A DNA stretch of 64,000 nucleotides from Caldilineaceae bacterium (lineage in GTDB: Bacteria > Chloroflexota > Anaerolineae > Caldilineales > Caldilineaceae): contig JADLDO010000047.1 in the NCBI GenBank assembly GCA_020846635.1, forward strand, positions 248,001 through 312,000, given 5' to 3'. The notes below the pieces were generated by a model, which was not told where the DNA came from, made no database searches, and saw only the letters and a list, made by a program, of their open reading frames with translations. A program made the translations under genes and the position numbers. Shown here piece after piece: positions 8,654 to 17,774 of the stretch. How positions within the stretch are numbered: position 1 is the first letter of the stretch; every line of letters starts with the position of its first letter.

Positions 8654-10039
8654 GTGAGACGCCTTCGCTGGCTGCTCCTGGAGATTGGGACGGCAGCGCT
8701 GCTGCTGGCCGCGGTCTTCGGCACATTATCGGCCTCTGTACAGGCTGCGGATCTGGAACAGACGCGGCCATCCACCAGCGGCGTGATCAAACGCCCGGTT
8801 CCCCCCGTAAATTGGTTTGCACAACCAACTCTTTCGCCGGTAGCGGCCCAGCCAAAGGCCGGGGCGACCGTCGCAACCCCCGCAGCGCCTATACCCTCGA
8901 ACAGTACGGTTGTGACTGCGACAGGTGCGATCACTGGCACCGGCACGCCCACCTATTATGTGGTGCTGCCGGGCGATACGCTCTTTGTCATTGCAAGCGG
9001 CTTTGGTTCCACGACCGAGGCAGTTATGGCGGCAAATGGCTTGAGCAATTCGGATATGATCCACGCGGGACAACTGCTGCTCATTCCTGGGCCTGATGGC
9101 GCACTGCCTGATTCGTCGCTCCTGCCTGTTGTCATGGCGGACGCTGCACTCACCCAAAGTGTGATTGCGCCGCGCGGGACGATCACAGAGCGCATGACGA
9201 GCCTGGCCCAACAAGCGGATGTCACGTCGCCTTTCTATGGTACCACCTGGCTCACCTATTATGGACGCCCCCATGTCGATGTCATGGGCATCCTGGGCGA
9301 ACATTCGATTGAGGAGTTAGTGCCATTGTTGCGAGAGGAGGCCGCGGCCTATGACCGGGCGAATGGCGACGCGCTGACGGTTACACCTGCCTTCCATTTG
9401 GTCTATGGCATGGCGACCAGGGCGGCTGGCGATGATGATAGCCACCTGGCCTACATGAGTGACGACGAGGTGATGGCCTATATTGACGCGGCAGAAGCAG
9501 AGGGGTGGGGCGTGATCCTGGATGTCCAGATCGGCGCGCTCACGCCCACAGAGGCGATCAGCCCAGCACTGACCTACCTGAAGTATGAAAATGTTCACCT
9601 TGCCATTGACCCGGAGTTTGCTAAGGTGCATGCAGGCCAGATTGTGCCCGGCAACCCCATCGGCTATGTGACCGCAGAGCAGGTGAATGCGGTACAGGCG
9701 ACGATTGACCAATATCTTACGCGCGAGCGGCTGCCTGGGCCGCGCATTCTGCTGGTTCACCAGTTTCAGAGCGATATGATCGTGGAACCGGAGAAACTGG
9801 ACAAGAGCAGCTATCCACAGGTTGCGCTGACCCTCTCGGTGGATGGTTGGGGCGGGCCGTGGGGGAAGGTCAGCAAATACAACAGTTTCGTCACGCCCGA
9901 CTCATCCTACAGCGCCTTCAAGCTCTTCTATCGCTGGGATGAACCGCTCTTGCTGCCCGATGAAGTGTTGGGCAATCTGCCCTATCGCGGCTCAGATTTC
10001 TTTATGGACGTGACGCCGAACATGGTTATTTACCAATAA
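8654..10039 (+). CDS. Secreted LysM-domain protein with C-terminal glycosidase-like domain
   Basis: Exported protein of 461 residues: N-terminal signal segment (about 1-33, Arg-rich start then hydrophobic core ending near VQA), a Pro/Ser/Thr/Ala-rich linker, one LysM repeat (about 97-145; YYVVLPGDTLFVIASGFG to AGQLLLIP), then a region of about 290 residues. That last region looks like a TIM-barrel-type domain (GWGVILDVQIG, VHLAIDPEF, ILLVHQFQ), found in secreted putative glycosidases. The LysM should bind peptidoglycan or related glycans. The start is GTG at 8654, with AGGAAG 7 bases upstream. The catalytic activity is not proved by any motif I can see. Confidence 0.85.
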   Translation: MRRLRWLLLEIGTAALLLAAVFGTLSASVQAADLEQTRPSTSGVIKRPVPPVNWFAQPTLSPVAAQPKAGATVATPAAPIPSNSTVVTATGAITGTGTPTYYVVLPGDTLFVIASGFGSTTEAVMAANGLSNSDMIHAGQLLLIPGPDGALPDSSLLPVVMADAALTQSVIAPRGTITERMTSLAQQADVTSPFYGTTWLTYYGRPHVDVMGILGEHSIEELVPLLREEAAAYDRANGDALTVTPAFHLVYGMATRAAGDDDSHLAYMSDDEVMAYIDAAEAEGWGVILDVQIGALTPTEAISPALTYLKYENVHLAIDPEFAKVHAGQIVPGNPIGYVTAEQVNAVQATIDQYLTRERLPGPRILLVHQFQSDMIVEPEKLDKSSYPQVALTLSVDGWGGPWGKVSKYNSFVTPDSSYSAFKLFYRWDEPLLLPDEVLGNLPYRGSDFFMDVTPNMVIYQ

Positions 10040-10265
10040 TCCTGTGTTAACCAACAGAGTCACAACCTTAACATTCCACGCTGTACCGTCTTAATATGGC
10101 TTTGCGACACTTTCGTTGTTGCGCTATTCAGGGTATACTTGAAGCGTGGTCCGGCACGAAATCCATTAAAAATTGATGCTCGACCAGCTTGGGTCCTCGG
10201 GTTTCCCCTTTGCTAGCGTCTAACGGCAATCAAATATAGCTATTTCAGATCAAGAGGAGGATGCA

Positions 10266-11705
10266 ATGTCCCGCGACATTTTCCAGTTGCGCTCATGGAG
10301 CCTTAGCGCGCTTGCGCTGGCGGCGCTACTCGGCCTGGCGGCTTGTGCCGCGCCTGTTGCACCCGCAACGGAGGCCGGTGGTGAGGCAAGCAGCAGTGGA
10401 GCAACCAGTGGTGGGGCTGCGGCCCCTGCCGAGGGAGCTGTAACAATTGATGTTTGGTCCATGTCAAACAGTGTGGAACATTGGCGCTCCGATGGCCCTG
10501 CCCAGGCTGCGGAGGAACTGACGGATTTGGATGTGACGGTGAATCCGGTCAATGATGATTCCGGCTGGGCCGAATACAAGCAGAAGTATGTCCTGGCTGC
10601 GGATGCTGGTGAGGCCCCGGAGATCGTGACGTCGGGTCATGAGGATGTACCGGTGTGGGCCAATGCGGGATATATTGTCGAATTCACAGACTGCCGCGAG
10701 AGTCACGCAGAGTTCGACGACGTGATTGACAGCCTGTGGGCTTCAGTCACCTGGCAGGGCAAGGTGTGGGGTGTTCCGCAGGATACGGAAGCCCGCCCCA
10801 TGTTCTATAACAAGACCAAGCTGGCCGAACTCGGTTGGAGCCAGGAGGAGATCGACAGCCTGCCCCAACGCATCATCGACGGTGACTTTACGCTGGATGA
10901 TATGATTGAGACTGCCAAGCAAGCGGTTGATGCAGGTGTGGTGGAGCCGGGGTATGGCTACTGGCACCGGTGGGGCAAGGGGGGTGACTTCCTGCAATAC
11001 TACCATGCCTATGGCGGGCGGCTCTATGATGAGGCCAGCGACAAGTTAGTGGTCAGCCGCGGCGCTCTGGAGCAGTGGTATGGGTTCCAACGCCGTGTCG
11101 TGGAAGAAGGCATCACGCCGGAAAACTTCATCGGCACAGATTCGAGCATCTGGCACACCACCGTTTCGGCGGGGGATGCGCTCTTCTGGAATGGCGGTAT
11201 CTGGCAGTGGGCCGACTGGGCAGCTAACTATGTTGCCGATAAGGGTGGGCAAGATTATCTCTTTGACTTTGTCGGCTATGCCTTGCAGCCGTCAGGCATC
11301 AAGGGCCAGCCGGGTTCGACCCTGTCGCATCCGTTGGTCTACATGCTCACTGCCCCAGAGGCATCGGGCAGTGACAATACAGCCGCGGCCTGTGCTGTGC
11401 TTGCCAAGACCACAACTGCTGAAATCAACACGCTGCATGCCATTGAGAGCACTCACTTGGGTGTCGTCAAGTCGCAGGCGAATTATGAGCCATATGCCAA
11501 TGACCGGCTGCTCTCTGAGACGCTTTACATGCTCGATTACAACTTCTATCAGCCCAACCATGTGATGTATGGCCCCTATTACGACATCATGTTCGACTTT
11601 ATGGTGCGGGCGGAGAATGGCGAACTTTCACCGGCGGACGCTGCTGAACAGGCCATTGGGCAACTTCAAGCGGAGTTGGCCGACTTCTTGATTGTGGAAG
11701 AATAG
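10266..11705 (+). CDS. Sugar ABC transporter substrate-binding lipoprotein
   Basis: Extracytoplasmic sugar-binding protein (family 1 type) of 479 residues. The signal peptide ends in lipobox LAAC with lipidated Cys27, followed by an Ala/Pro/Ser/Gly-rich linker and then the VTIDVWSMS strand that starts the binding-protein fold. GAGGAGG is about 5 bases before the ATG; a second ATG at 10261 is out of frame. First gene of an operon with two permeases and an ATPase. A strong hairpin follows it at 11767-11805, before the permeases. The ligand is likely an oligosaccharide or polyol by family. Confidence 0.93.
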   Translation: MSRDIFQLRSWSLSALALAALLGLAACAAPVAPATEAGGEASSSGATSGGAAAPAEGAVTIDVWSMSNSVEHWRSDGPAQAAEELTDLDVTVNPVNDDSGWAEYKQKYVLAADAGEAPEIVTSGHEDVPVWANAGYIVEFTDCRESHAEFDDVIDSLWASVTWQGKVWGVPQDTEARPMFYNKTKLAELGWSQEEIDSLPQRIIDGDFTLDDMIETAKQAVDAGVVEPGYGYWHRWGKGGDFLQYYHAYGGRLYDEASDKLVVSRGALEQWYGFQRRVVEEGITPENFIGTDSSIWHTTVSAGDALFWNGGIWQWADWAANYVADKGGQDYLFDFVGYALQPSGIKGQPGSTLSHPLVYMLTAPEASGSDNTAAACAVLAKTTTAEINTLHAIESTHLGVVKSQANYEPYANDRLLSETLYMLDYNFYQPNHVMYGPYYDIMFDFMVRAENGELSPADAAEQAIGQLQAELADFLIVEE

Positions 11706-11766
11706 GGTAGACCCGTCTCTGTGGAGTAATTCCGGCACGAATGGTCTGTTAGGTTAGTAATCGCAC

Positions 11767-11805
11767 AATCGTAGGGGACGCGCCTCTGTGCCGTCCCCTA
11801 CGATT
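11767..11805 (+). terminator. Intercistronic hairpin between binding-protein and permease genes
   Basis: A 14-bp perfect stem (AATCGTAGGGGACG / CGTCCCCTACGATT) with an 11-base loop, 61 bases after the binding-protein stop and 69 bases before the permease start. No T tract follows. It could act as a partial terminator or protect the upstream mRNA 3' end, raising the ratio of binding protein to permease. Confidence 0.65.
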
Positions 11806-11874
11806 CCCGTAGACCTGTGCGTTTGTCGTTCGAATGATGATGATATGATGGAGAGAGTTTGACGAGGAGAGCGT

Positions 11875-12852
11875 ATGACTGCGATTAGTAAGCCCGCGCC
11901 AGCACCAGTGGCAGAACGTCGCCCGCGTGAATCGTGGGGTGATACATTGCGCCGCTCTAGGAGTGGGCTGCTCTTTATGGCTCCGGCGGCGATTCTGGTG
12001 GTGGCGTTTTTCTTTATTCCCGTCATCATCATCATTGGGCTGTCGGCTACCGACATGAGTTCGGCTACCGGGTTTCAGAAGTGGCAGTGGATTGGCGCGC
12101 AAAACTACCAGCGCATGATCGGCAACCCGCAGGCCGCCTATATCACCTGGAACACGATCAAATATGTCGTGTTGACCTTGAGCCTCTTTAACATCGGCAT
12201 GGCCCTGGTGGTGGCGCTGCTCTCCACCCACATACCACGCCGCGCTGGTTTTGTCTTTCGGGCGCTCTGGCTGCTGCCGCGTATTACGCCTTCGGTGGTC
12301 TATATTATGATGTGGAAGTATATTGCCGCGGACGCACCCTACGGCATTCTAAACGCCCAGATTTTTGGGCCATTGGGGATGGAGACGACGAACTGGATTC
12401 CGGCGCAGCCGTGGGTCTTCGTGGTGCTCACCAATGGCTTTATTGGGGCATCCTTTGGCATGGTCATCTTTACCTCGGCAATCGAGTCCATCCCGCGTGA
12501 TTATATGATCGCTGCGCTGGTGGATGGCTGTTCGCTCTGGCAGCGTATTCGCTATGTGATCCTGCCGATGATCCGTTGGCCTCTGCTCTTTGTCACCACC
12601 TATCAAACGCTTTCATTGCTGACCTCGTTCGAGGGTATCCTGCTCCTGACCGATGGGCAGTTCAACACCGAAGTCTGGTCGCTTTGGGCCTATCACCGCG
12701 CGCTCAATAATTACATTGGCAATTTCCAGTGGGGTTTTGGGGCGGCGTTGGCAACCGTGTTGGTCGTGGTCGGGATTGTGATGGCGATTATCTATATGCG
12801 CTATTTCCAATTTAATGCCCTGATACAAGAGCCAAAGATTGAGGCGTTGTAG
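11875..12852 (+). CDS. Sugar ABC transporter permease (MalF/UgpA type)
   Basis: Membrane permease of 325 residues with about six membrane segments and the cytoplasmic EAA loop (AALVDGCSLWQRIRYVILP) that docks on the ATPase. The ATG at 11875 follows GACGAGGAGAGCGT. It pairs with the 12943 gene to form the membrane channel of the importer. Confidence 0.93.
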   Translation: MTAISKPAPAPVAERRPRESWGDTLRRSRSGLLFMAPAAILVVAFFFIPVIIIIGLSATDMSSATGFQKWQWIGAQNYQRMIGNPQAAYITWNTIKYVVLTLSLFNIGMALVVALLSTHIPRRAGFVFRALWLLPRITPSVVYIMMWKYIAADAPYGILNAQIFGPLGMETTNWIPAQPWVFVVLTNGFIGASFGMVIFTSAIESIPRDYMIAALVDGCSLWQRIRYVILPMIRWPLLFVTTYQTLSLLTSFEGILLLTDGQFNTEVWSLWAYHRALNNYIGNFQWGFGAALATVLVVVGIVMAIIYMRYFQFNALIQEPKIEAL

Positions 12853-12942
12853 CCTTTTTTCTGTCATGTCGCAGGCATCTCTCCGAGATGTGATGGCAGA
12901 GAGACTGCTACGGAGTGACAGAGTGGAGTAAGGAATTCAACG

Positions 12943-13842
12943 ATGGAAGATACTTTTGGCGCGGGAAGCCGGAGCCGCGCAGTTCTGCCGCTGACACTTT
13001 TGAGCCTGCTGACCCTGCCGATCCTGGTGGGGTATGTGTGGGTGATCATCTCCACCTTCGCCACGCGCACCTATGGGCTGGTGCCGGTGGATGCCGACGG
13101 CAATTTTGGCGGTTTTACGCTGCGCAACTGGGCCTTTTTATGGGAAGAGCCGATTGTCTGGCGTTTGGCAGCCAATACATTTGTGCTAGCGATCTCCTTA
13201 ACGATCGGTGTCTTGGTGGTGTCGAGCATGGCAGGCTATGCCTTGTCGCGCATCAGCTTTCCAGGACGCAAGTCTTTCCTGGCAACCACGCTGATTCTGC
13301 ATGCGTTTCCTAGTGTGACGTTGTTGATTGCCATCTATTTTGTCCTGCGCTGGATTGGCGGGATTCCGGTGATTGGCCGCGACCTGCCGTTGATCGGCGG
13401 CTTTGGCTATAATACGCTGGGTGGTGTGATTTTGGTGAGTGTGGCGCTGGAACTGCCGCTGGGCATCTGGCTGATGAAGGGCTTTTTTGACCAGGTGTCG
13501 TGGGATATGGAACGGGCGGCGCTGATTGACGGCTGTTCACGCTGGCGCGTCTGGTGGCAGATTGTTATGCCCATGATCCGGCCTGGGATCGCGGCCCTAG
13601 CCATCTTTACCTTTATCTCCGGCTGGAATGCTTTCTTAATTCCTTATACCTTTATGACTTCCCAGGAAAAAAGTACCCTGGCTCCTTATCTGCGCGGGCT
13701 GGTGGGCGCTACTGTGCCGGTCAATTATAGTGAAGTCGCCGCTGTGGGTCTGTTTCAACTGATCCCGATCCTAATCTTCTTCCTGTTTACGCAGAATTAT
13801 TTGCTGAGCATTTTTGCCGGCGGCGCGAAAGGTGGACAATAG
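12943..13842 (+). CDS. Sugar ABC transporter permease (MalG/UgpE type)
   Basis: Second permease, 299 residues, six predicted membrane segments, EAA loop AALIDGCSRWRVWWQIVMP. The 90-base gap before it contains a small inverted repeat (CATCTC / GAGATG) and flanking CTGTCA/TGACAG-type ends that look like a short intergenic repeat relic. AAGGAATTCAACG precedes the ATG. The stop is 1 base before the ATPase start. Confidence 0.93.
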   Translation: MEDTFGAGSRSRAVLPLTLLSLLTLPILVGYVWVIISTFATRTYGLVPVDADGNFGGFTLRNWAFLWEEPIVWRLAANTFVLAISLTIGVLVVSSMAGYALSRISFPGRKSFLATTLILHAFPSVTLLIAIYFVLRWIGGIPVIGRDLPLIGGFGYNTLGGVILVSVALELPLGIWLMKGFFDQVSWDMERAALIDGCSRWRVWWQIVMPMIRPGIAALAIFTFISGWNAFLIPYTFMTSQEKSTLAPYLRGLVGATVPVNYSEVAAVGLFQLIPILIFFLFTQNYLLSIFAGGAKGGQ

Positions 13843-13843
13843 C

Positions 13844-14929
13844 ATGAATGTGGTTTTCGATGACCTGACCAAACGCTTTGGCGATGTGGTGGCTGTCGAC
13901 AGCATCCAAATGGAGGTGCAGAACGGCGAGTTTGTGGCGTTGTTAGGCCCTTCGGGCTGTGGCAAGACGACAACGCTGCTGATGACTGCGGGCATCTATC
14001 GCCCTTCGAGCGGCAATATTCGCTTTGGCGACCGGGTCATGAACCAGGTGCAGCCCAAAGATCGCAATATCGGCATGGTTTTTCAAAGCTACGCGCTCTA
14101 TCCCCACATGACGGTTTATGAAAATATCGTCTTTCCCATGAAACTCAAGAAGACACCCAAGCAGGTCATGGATGAGCGCGCCCGCCAGGTGGCAGACAAG
14201 ATGGGCATCGGTCATCTGCTCGACCGGCGGCCCGGACAGCTTTCGGGTGGGCAGCAGCAGCGGGTGGCTTTGGGGCGAGCGCTGGCAAAGCAGCCGGATT
14301 TGCTGCTTTTTGACGAGCCGTTGAGCAATTTGGATGCGCGGTTGCGGTTGACGATGCGCGCCGAAATTAAGCGGCTGCAAATGGAACTGGGCATCACCTC
14401 AATCTATGTCACGCATGACCAAGTGGAAGCGATGACAATGGCTGACCGTATCGCCGTGATGAAAGACGGCCATCTGCAAGCCTATTGCACACCGGACGAA
14501 CTCTATGACCAGCCGCAAACGCTCTTTATCGCCGGATTTGTGGGCAATCCACCGATGAATTTTGTGGATGTGGAGGTGACAAGCGAGGCAGGTACAACCT
14601 ATGCCACCGCGCCAGGAGTGCGCGCCGAGGTGGATCCGGGGCGGGGGCAAAAGGCAGCGGGGCGCGGGCGTGTGGTGATGGGAGTGCGACCCGAAGATAT
14701 TACGCTGTCGCGCAACGAGGAGGCGGGTTCATCTCCCGGCATGGTCTATCTGGTCGAGCCGTTGGGGCGCGATGATCTGGTGGCGGTGCGACTGGGTGAC
14801 ATTGAACTGCACTCGTTGACCGATCCTGCGCTGAACCTGGCGATGGATGAGAAAGTTTGGGTCAAGATCAATCCAGAGCGGGTACAGTTTTTTGACGCGC
14901 AGACGGAGCTATCGCTGCTTTGGCGCTAA
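13844..14929 (+). CDS. ugpC: Sugar ABC transporter ATP-binding protein (UgpC/MsmK type)
   Basis: ATPase of 361 residues: Walker A GPSGCGKT (35-42), Q-loop VFQSYALYPHMT (79-90), signature LSGGQQQR (133-140), Walker B LLLFDEPLSNLD (153-164), H-loop THD, and C-terminal TOBE/regulatory domain (about 240-361) as in MalK/UgpC/MsmK. The frame is open from 13814, but the real start is the ATG at 13844, with AAGGTGGA upstream and homology starting there; it lies 1 base after the permease stop. Members of this family can serve several importers. It is the only ATPase near the three sugar importers of this window. It ends 12 bases before a convergent gene, with no hairpin between. Confidence 0.95.
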   Translation: MNVVFDDLTKRFGDVVAVDSIQMEVQNGEFVALLGPSGCGKTTTLLMTAGIYRPSSGNIRFGDRVMNQVQPKDRNIGMVFQSYALYPHMTVYENIVFPMKLKKTPKQVMDERARQVADKMGIGHLLDRRPGQLSGGQQQRVALGRALAKQPDLLLFDEPLSNLDARLRLTMRAEIKRLQMELGITSIYVTHDQVEAMTMADRIAVMKDGHLQAYCTPDELYDQPQTLFIAGFVGNPPMNFVDVEVTSEAGTTYATAPGVRAEVDPGRGQKAAGRGRVVMGVRPEDITLSRNEEAGSSPGMVYLVEPLGRDDLVAVRLGDIELHSLTDPALNLAMDEKVWVKINPERVQFFDAQTELSLLWR

Positions 14930-14941
14930 GGGCCTCGTCCC

Positions 14942-15190
14942 TCATTCGGTATTGCTCTTGATTGCCTTGACGATTTCACTGTCTGGAAATAGTTTGTTGT
15001 ACATCTCGATGATTTCCTGTTGTTGCGCGCCGCTGTCGATGATCAACTGAAGAAAGTGCAATTTCCTCTCATACGTCATCCCATAACTAAATGCAGTGGG
15101 ATTGAACGCTTCTGCGCTTGCCTGGAAGTCAGTGGGCATAGGAAGTAAAGCTGACTCTGTCTTGCGGCTGGAAATGTCGTCCTGTGTCAA
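14942..15190 (-). CDS. Small hypothetical protein downstream of FAD oxidoreductase
   Basis: An 82-residue ORF immediately after the FAD oxidoreductase stop (TAG followed directly by a TTG start). The composition is protein-like, with an amphipathic C-terminal half (ERKLHFLQLIIDSGA, IIEMYNKLFPDSEIVKAI). No family recognised. No clear ribosome binding site, so it would depend on translational coupling; an internal ATG (residue 18) is an alternative start. It could instead be non-coding spacer between convergent operons. Confidence 0.45.
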   Translation of the reverse strand: MTQDDISSRKTESALLPMPTDFQASAEAFNPTAFSYGMTYERKLHFLQLIIDSGAQQQEIIEMYNKLFPDSEIVKAIKSNTE

Positions 15191-16807
15191 CTAGCGCGGC
15201 GTACGTCGCGCGTACTCCGGCCATTCGAGAACGAAGCCCAAAGCATCTACCAACATCTGTTGGAAGTCCACAAGGTGCTGCTCGCTGTTGCGCACCTGGC
15301 GCGGCGTTAGATTTTTCTCCAGGCAGTAGGCTGCCAGTGCGCCAGCGGCCTCACCGATGTTCCATTCAACCGGATGCAAGCGGTAACAGCCGTTGGTGAT
15401 GTGGGTCACACCCAGGTTTTTGCACGCGGGCAGGAGGTTTTCGACGCGTACAGGGATCAGCGCGCCGAGGGGGATTTGGAAGGGCCAACTGCTGATGTCT
15501 ACATAGGTGCGTGGGGTTGTGCTGGGATGCAGGTCGATGCGATAGCTGCCAACGCCGACACTGTCATGGAACCGTTCTGCGCCCACAATATCTCCGCGTG
15601 CGAGGACGCCAACATGCTGCTCCAGCACTGTGAATTCGGCATGGATGCGGCGGCTTTCGCGTATATAGACATATTTGGCAAGGCCATCACTTGTGCCGGC
15701 GATGTCATGGCGCAGGCGTAGACCGGGATAGCCGATGTCGCCATCTTGAGTGGGGGCCTCGGTCTGCATCCAGTAGAGAAAGCTAAGACTAAGTTGTTTG
15801 GCCCCGCGCAGGTGCTTGGCTTTTTCCTCATCCGGCACGCCCAAGAGCGGCCCTAGCCAGTAGTCGATCTGCGGCCAATTGACCAGGGTAATGTCGCTGG
15901 GCATGAAGCCGTCAAGATAGTAGTCGCGGTAGAGGATGCGCCGGTAGTGCCAGAAATCGCCGACGCGCCGCCCCTGTTGTGGGCCATGAAAGACTCCGCG
16001 ATGGCGTGTTTCCAGCGTCACAGGGTCTACATCTTTCCAGCCCAATTGAGGGCCGGGCCAGAAATCGGCCTGATAACCTCGCCAAAAGTCGTAATCTTCC
16101 GGCTTGTCAATGGTGTGATTTTCGCCGGGCAGATGATCCATCGCAAAGCACCAGGTAACGGCCTGCTGATCCAGTGGCTGCGCTGCGCCTGTCACGGCGT
16201 TGGGTTCGCCTGTTTGATCCTGGCTCTCTGCGCCGATTCGGTGCTCTACCTGTGTCAGTTCCAGCAGATCGCCTAGCTCGGTGGCGTCGAGAATATAGGG
16301 TGCGGTGATGATGACGCTGTCGCCGCTTTCCTCGTTCAACAGGGTCACGGAGCGAATACGGTCGCCCTCATGCTCTGCCGCGATGGGGTGGTGGTGGAGC
16401 AGGATTTCCAGCCTCCGGCTGGAGCAGTAGGGAGCCAGCATCTCTTCGAGCGCGGCGAGGGCGATGCGCGGTTCATGGCAGAGGCAGCTGACATTGCCAT
16501 TGCCCGGATTCAACAGGGCGTCGTGGCGCGCGGCCTCGGTCATTGGGTAGTTGCGCCGGTAGTAATCACGGATTTTGTTACGCAGGCGGCGGTAACTGTT
16601 GGTGCAGCCGGTTGTGTCGATCCACGGATGTTCATCCGGTGGCACTGCCTGTGCCGTCAATTGTCCCCCGATCCAATCTGTCTCCTCGGTGAGAATCACA
16701 TTTTTGCCCAGGCGCAGGGCCGCTAACGCTCCAGCCACGCCGCCGAGCCCACCCCCTACGATCAAGATGTCGGTCTGCCGTTCTTTCACGGTTTGCAAGC
16801 CTTTCAA
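15191..16807 (-). CDS. FAD-dependent oxidoreductase (FAD_oxidored family)
   Basis: Flavoprotein of 538 residues. The N-terminal dinucleotide-binding motif DILIVGGGLGGVAGALAA (about 13-30) is followed by an acidic-ended strand (LTEETDWIGGQLT). The middle and C-terminal parts match the FAD_oxidored (PF12831) type, which is often next to sugar importers and glycoside-degrading genes. The C-terminal stretch NLLPACKNLGVTHI...WNIGEAAGALAA is the second FAD contact region. The start is the TTG at 16807 after GATGAG; a GTG at residue 7 is an alternative. It is the distal gene of the importer operon 20099 to 15191 and may oxidise the imported compound. Confidence 0.88.
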   Translation of the reverse strand: MKGLQTVKERQTDILIVGGGLGGVAGALAALRLGKNVILTEETDWIGGQLTAQAVPPDEHPWIDTTGCTNSYRRLRNKIRDYYRRNYPMTEAARHDALLNPGNGNVSCLCHEPRIALAALEEMLAPYCSSRRLEILLHHHPIAAEHEGDRIRSVTLLNEESGDSVIITAPYILDATELGDLLELTQVEHRIGAESQDQTGEPNAVTGAAQPLDQQAVTWCFAMDHLPGENHTIDKPEDYDFWRGYQADFWPGPQLGWKDVDPVTLETRHRGVFHGPQQGRRVGDFWHYRRILYRDYYLDGFMPSDITLVNWPQIDYWLGPLLGVPDEEKAKHLRGAKQLSLSFLYWMQTEAPTQDGDIGYPGLRLRHDIAGTSDGLAKYVYIRESRRIHAEFTVLEQHVGVLARGDIVGAERFHDSVGVGSYRIDLHPSTTPRTYVDISSWPFQIPLGALIPVRVENLLPACKNLGVTHITNGCYRLHPVEWNIGEAAGALAAYCLEKNLTPRQVRNSEQHLVDFQQMLVDALGFVLEWPEYARRTPR

Positions 16808-16846
16808 CTCATCTGATGCTCGGATCGTGTGTGTCCGCCTGAGCCA

Positions 16847-16866
16847 CCCAGGGCTAAAGCCGCAGG
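16847..16866. repeat. 20-base dispersed repeat, copy 1
   Basis: CCCAGGGCTAAAGCCGCAGG; an identical 20-base copy is at 58929-58948. Here it lies between the permease stop and the FAD oxidoreductase start and forms one arm of the hairpin described at 16851-16892. Confidence 0.6.
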
Positions 16867-16892
16867 ATGGTTTACCGTCCGGCGGCTAACCC
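16851..16892 (-). terminator. Imperfect hairpin at permease 3' end
   Basis: On the minus strand GCCGC...GGA pairs with TCC...GCGGC, with outer GGG/CCC pairing around TTA bulges; the permease TAG stop is inside the stem. It sits between the second permease and the FAD oxidoreductase and could reduce read-through into the distal part of the operon. Confidence 0.4.
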
Positions 16893-17740
16893 TTAATGCC
16901 CGTCAGTGTCACCCCTTGAATAAAGTAGCGCTGGCCGAACGCAAAGATCACTAGCATGGGGATGATCATGAGGACGGAAAGCACCATCATGTAATGCGTG
17001 TCGGGCAACTGGCCTCCGCCTCCTCGCAACAGGTAAAGACCGACCGAAAGGGGACGCAGATCCGGTCGCCCGGCCATGTAGACGAGGGGCGCTAGGAAGT
17101 TGTCCCACGCCTGTTGGAAGGAGAAAATGGTGACCGCGGCGATGGCGGGTTTGGAGAGCGGCATGACGATGCGCCACCAGATGCCAAATTCGCTACAGCC
17201 GTCAATGCGCGCGGCATCGGAGAGATCTTCTGGGATGCCCATGAAGAATTGGCGCAGCAGAAAGATGAAAAAAGGATTGCGACCCAGCAGCGGCGGTATG
17301 ACTAGGGGGAGGAAGGTGTTGATCCATCCCAACTGATTATAGAGTACAAAGAGGGGAATCAGGCGCACGATATAGGGCATCATCAAGGTGCTCAACAGGA
17401 GCAAAAAGAGCGCCTCGCGGCCAGGGAACCTCATGCGCGCAAAGCCATAGGCGACGAACGAACAGGTCACCACCGAGCCGATGACATCGGCGGCGACAAT
17501 CACCAGCGAATTACGCAGCCAGAGCGCCACGGGCGCAGCATCAAAGACGTCAATGTAGTTGCGCCACATCACAGGGTCGGGTATCCACTCCGGGGGCCAA
17601 ACGGCGATCTGTTGCAGCGTTTTGAGCGAGGTGGATACCGTCCACAGCAGCGGGACGATCATGATGATCGATCCCGCAATGAGGATGAGATGGGTCAATC
17701 CCATTCGTGCTGTGCGGACGCGTGGGGCTTCAACACTCAT
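16886..17740 (-). CDS. Sugar ABC transporter permease (MalG/UgpE type)
   Basis: Permease of 284 residues with about six membrane segments and EAA loop AARIDGCSEFGIWWRIVMP; the C-terminus YFIQGVTLTGIKG is typical of UgpE/AraQ-like permeases. It lies 34 bases after the stop of the other permease in the same operon. No ATPase is in this operon. Confidence 0.93.
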   Translation of the reverse strand: MSVEAPRVRTARMGLTHLILIAGSIIMIVPLLWTVSTSLKTLQQIAVWPPEWIPDPVMWRNYIDVFDAAPVALWLRNSLVIVAADVIGSVVTCSFVAYGFARMRFPGREALFLLLLSTLMMPYIVRLIPLFVLYNQLGWINTFLPLVIPPLLGRNPFFIFLLRQFFMGIPEDLSDAARIDGCSEFGIWWRIVMPLSKPAIAAVTIFSFQQAWDNFLAPLVYMAGRPDLRPLSVGLYLLRGGGGQLPDTHYMMVLSVLMIIPMLVIFAFGQRYFIQGVTLTGIKG

Positions 17741-17774
17741 AGGCGCGATACCTTAGCTTACTGCCTTAATACAT

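Noticed and set aside
8641-9096. Plus-strand frame overlapping the LysM gene start as a separate gene
   Set aside because: It overlaps the signal peptide and LysM region in another frame and has no homology.
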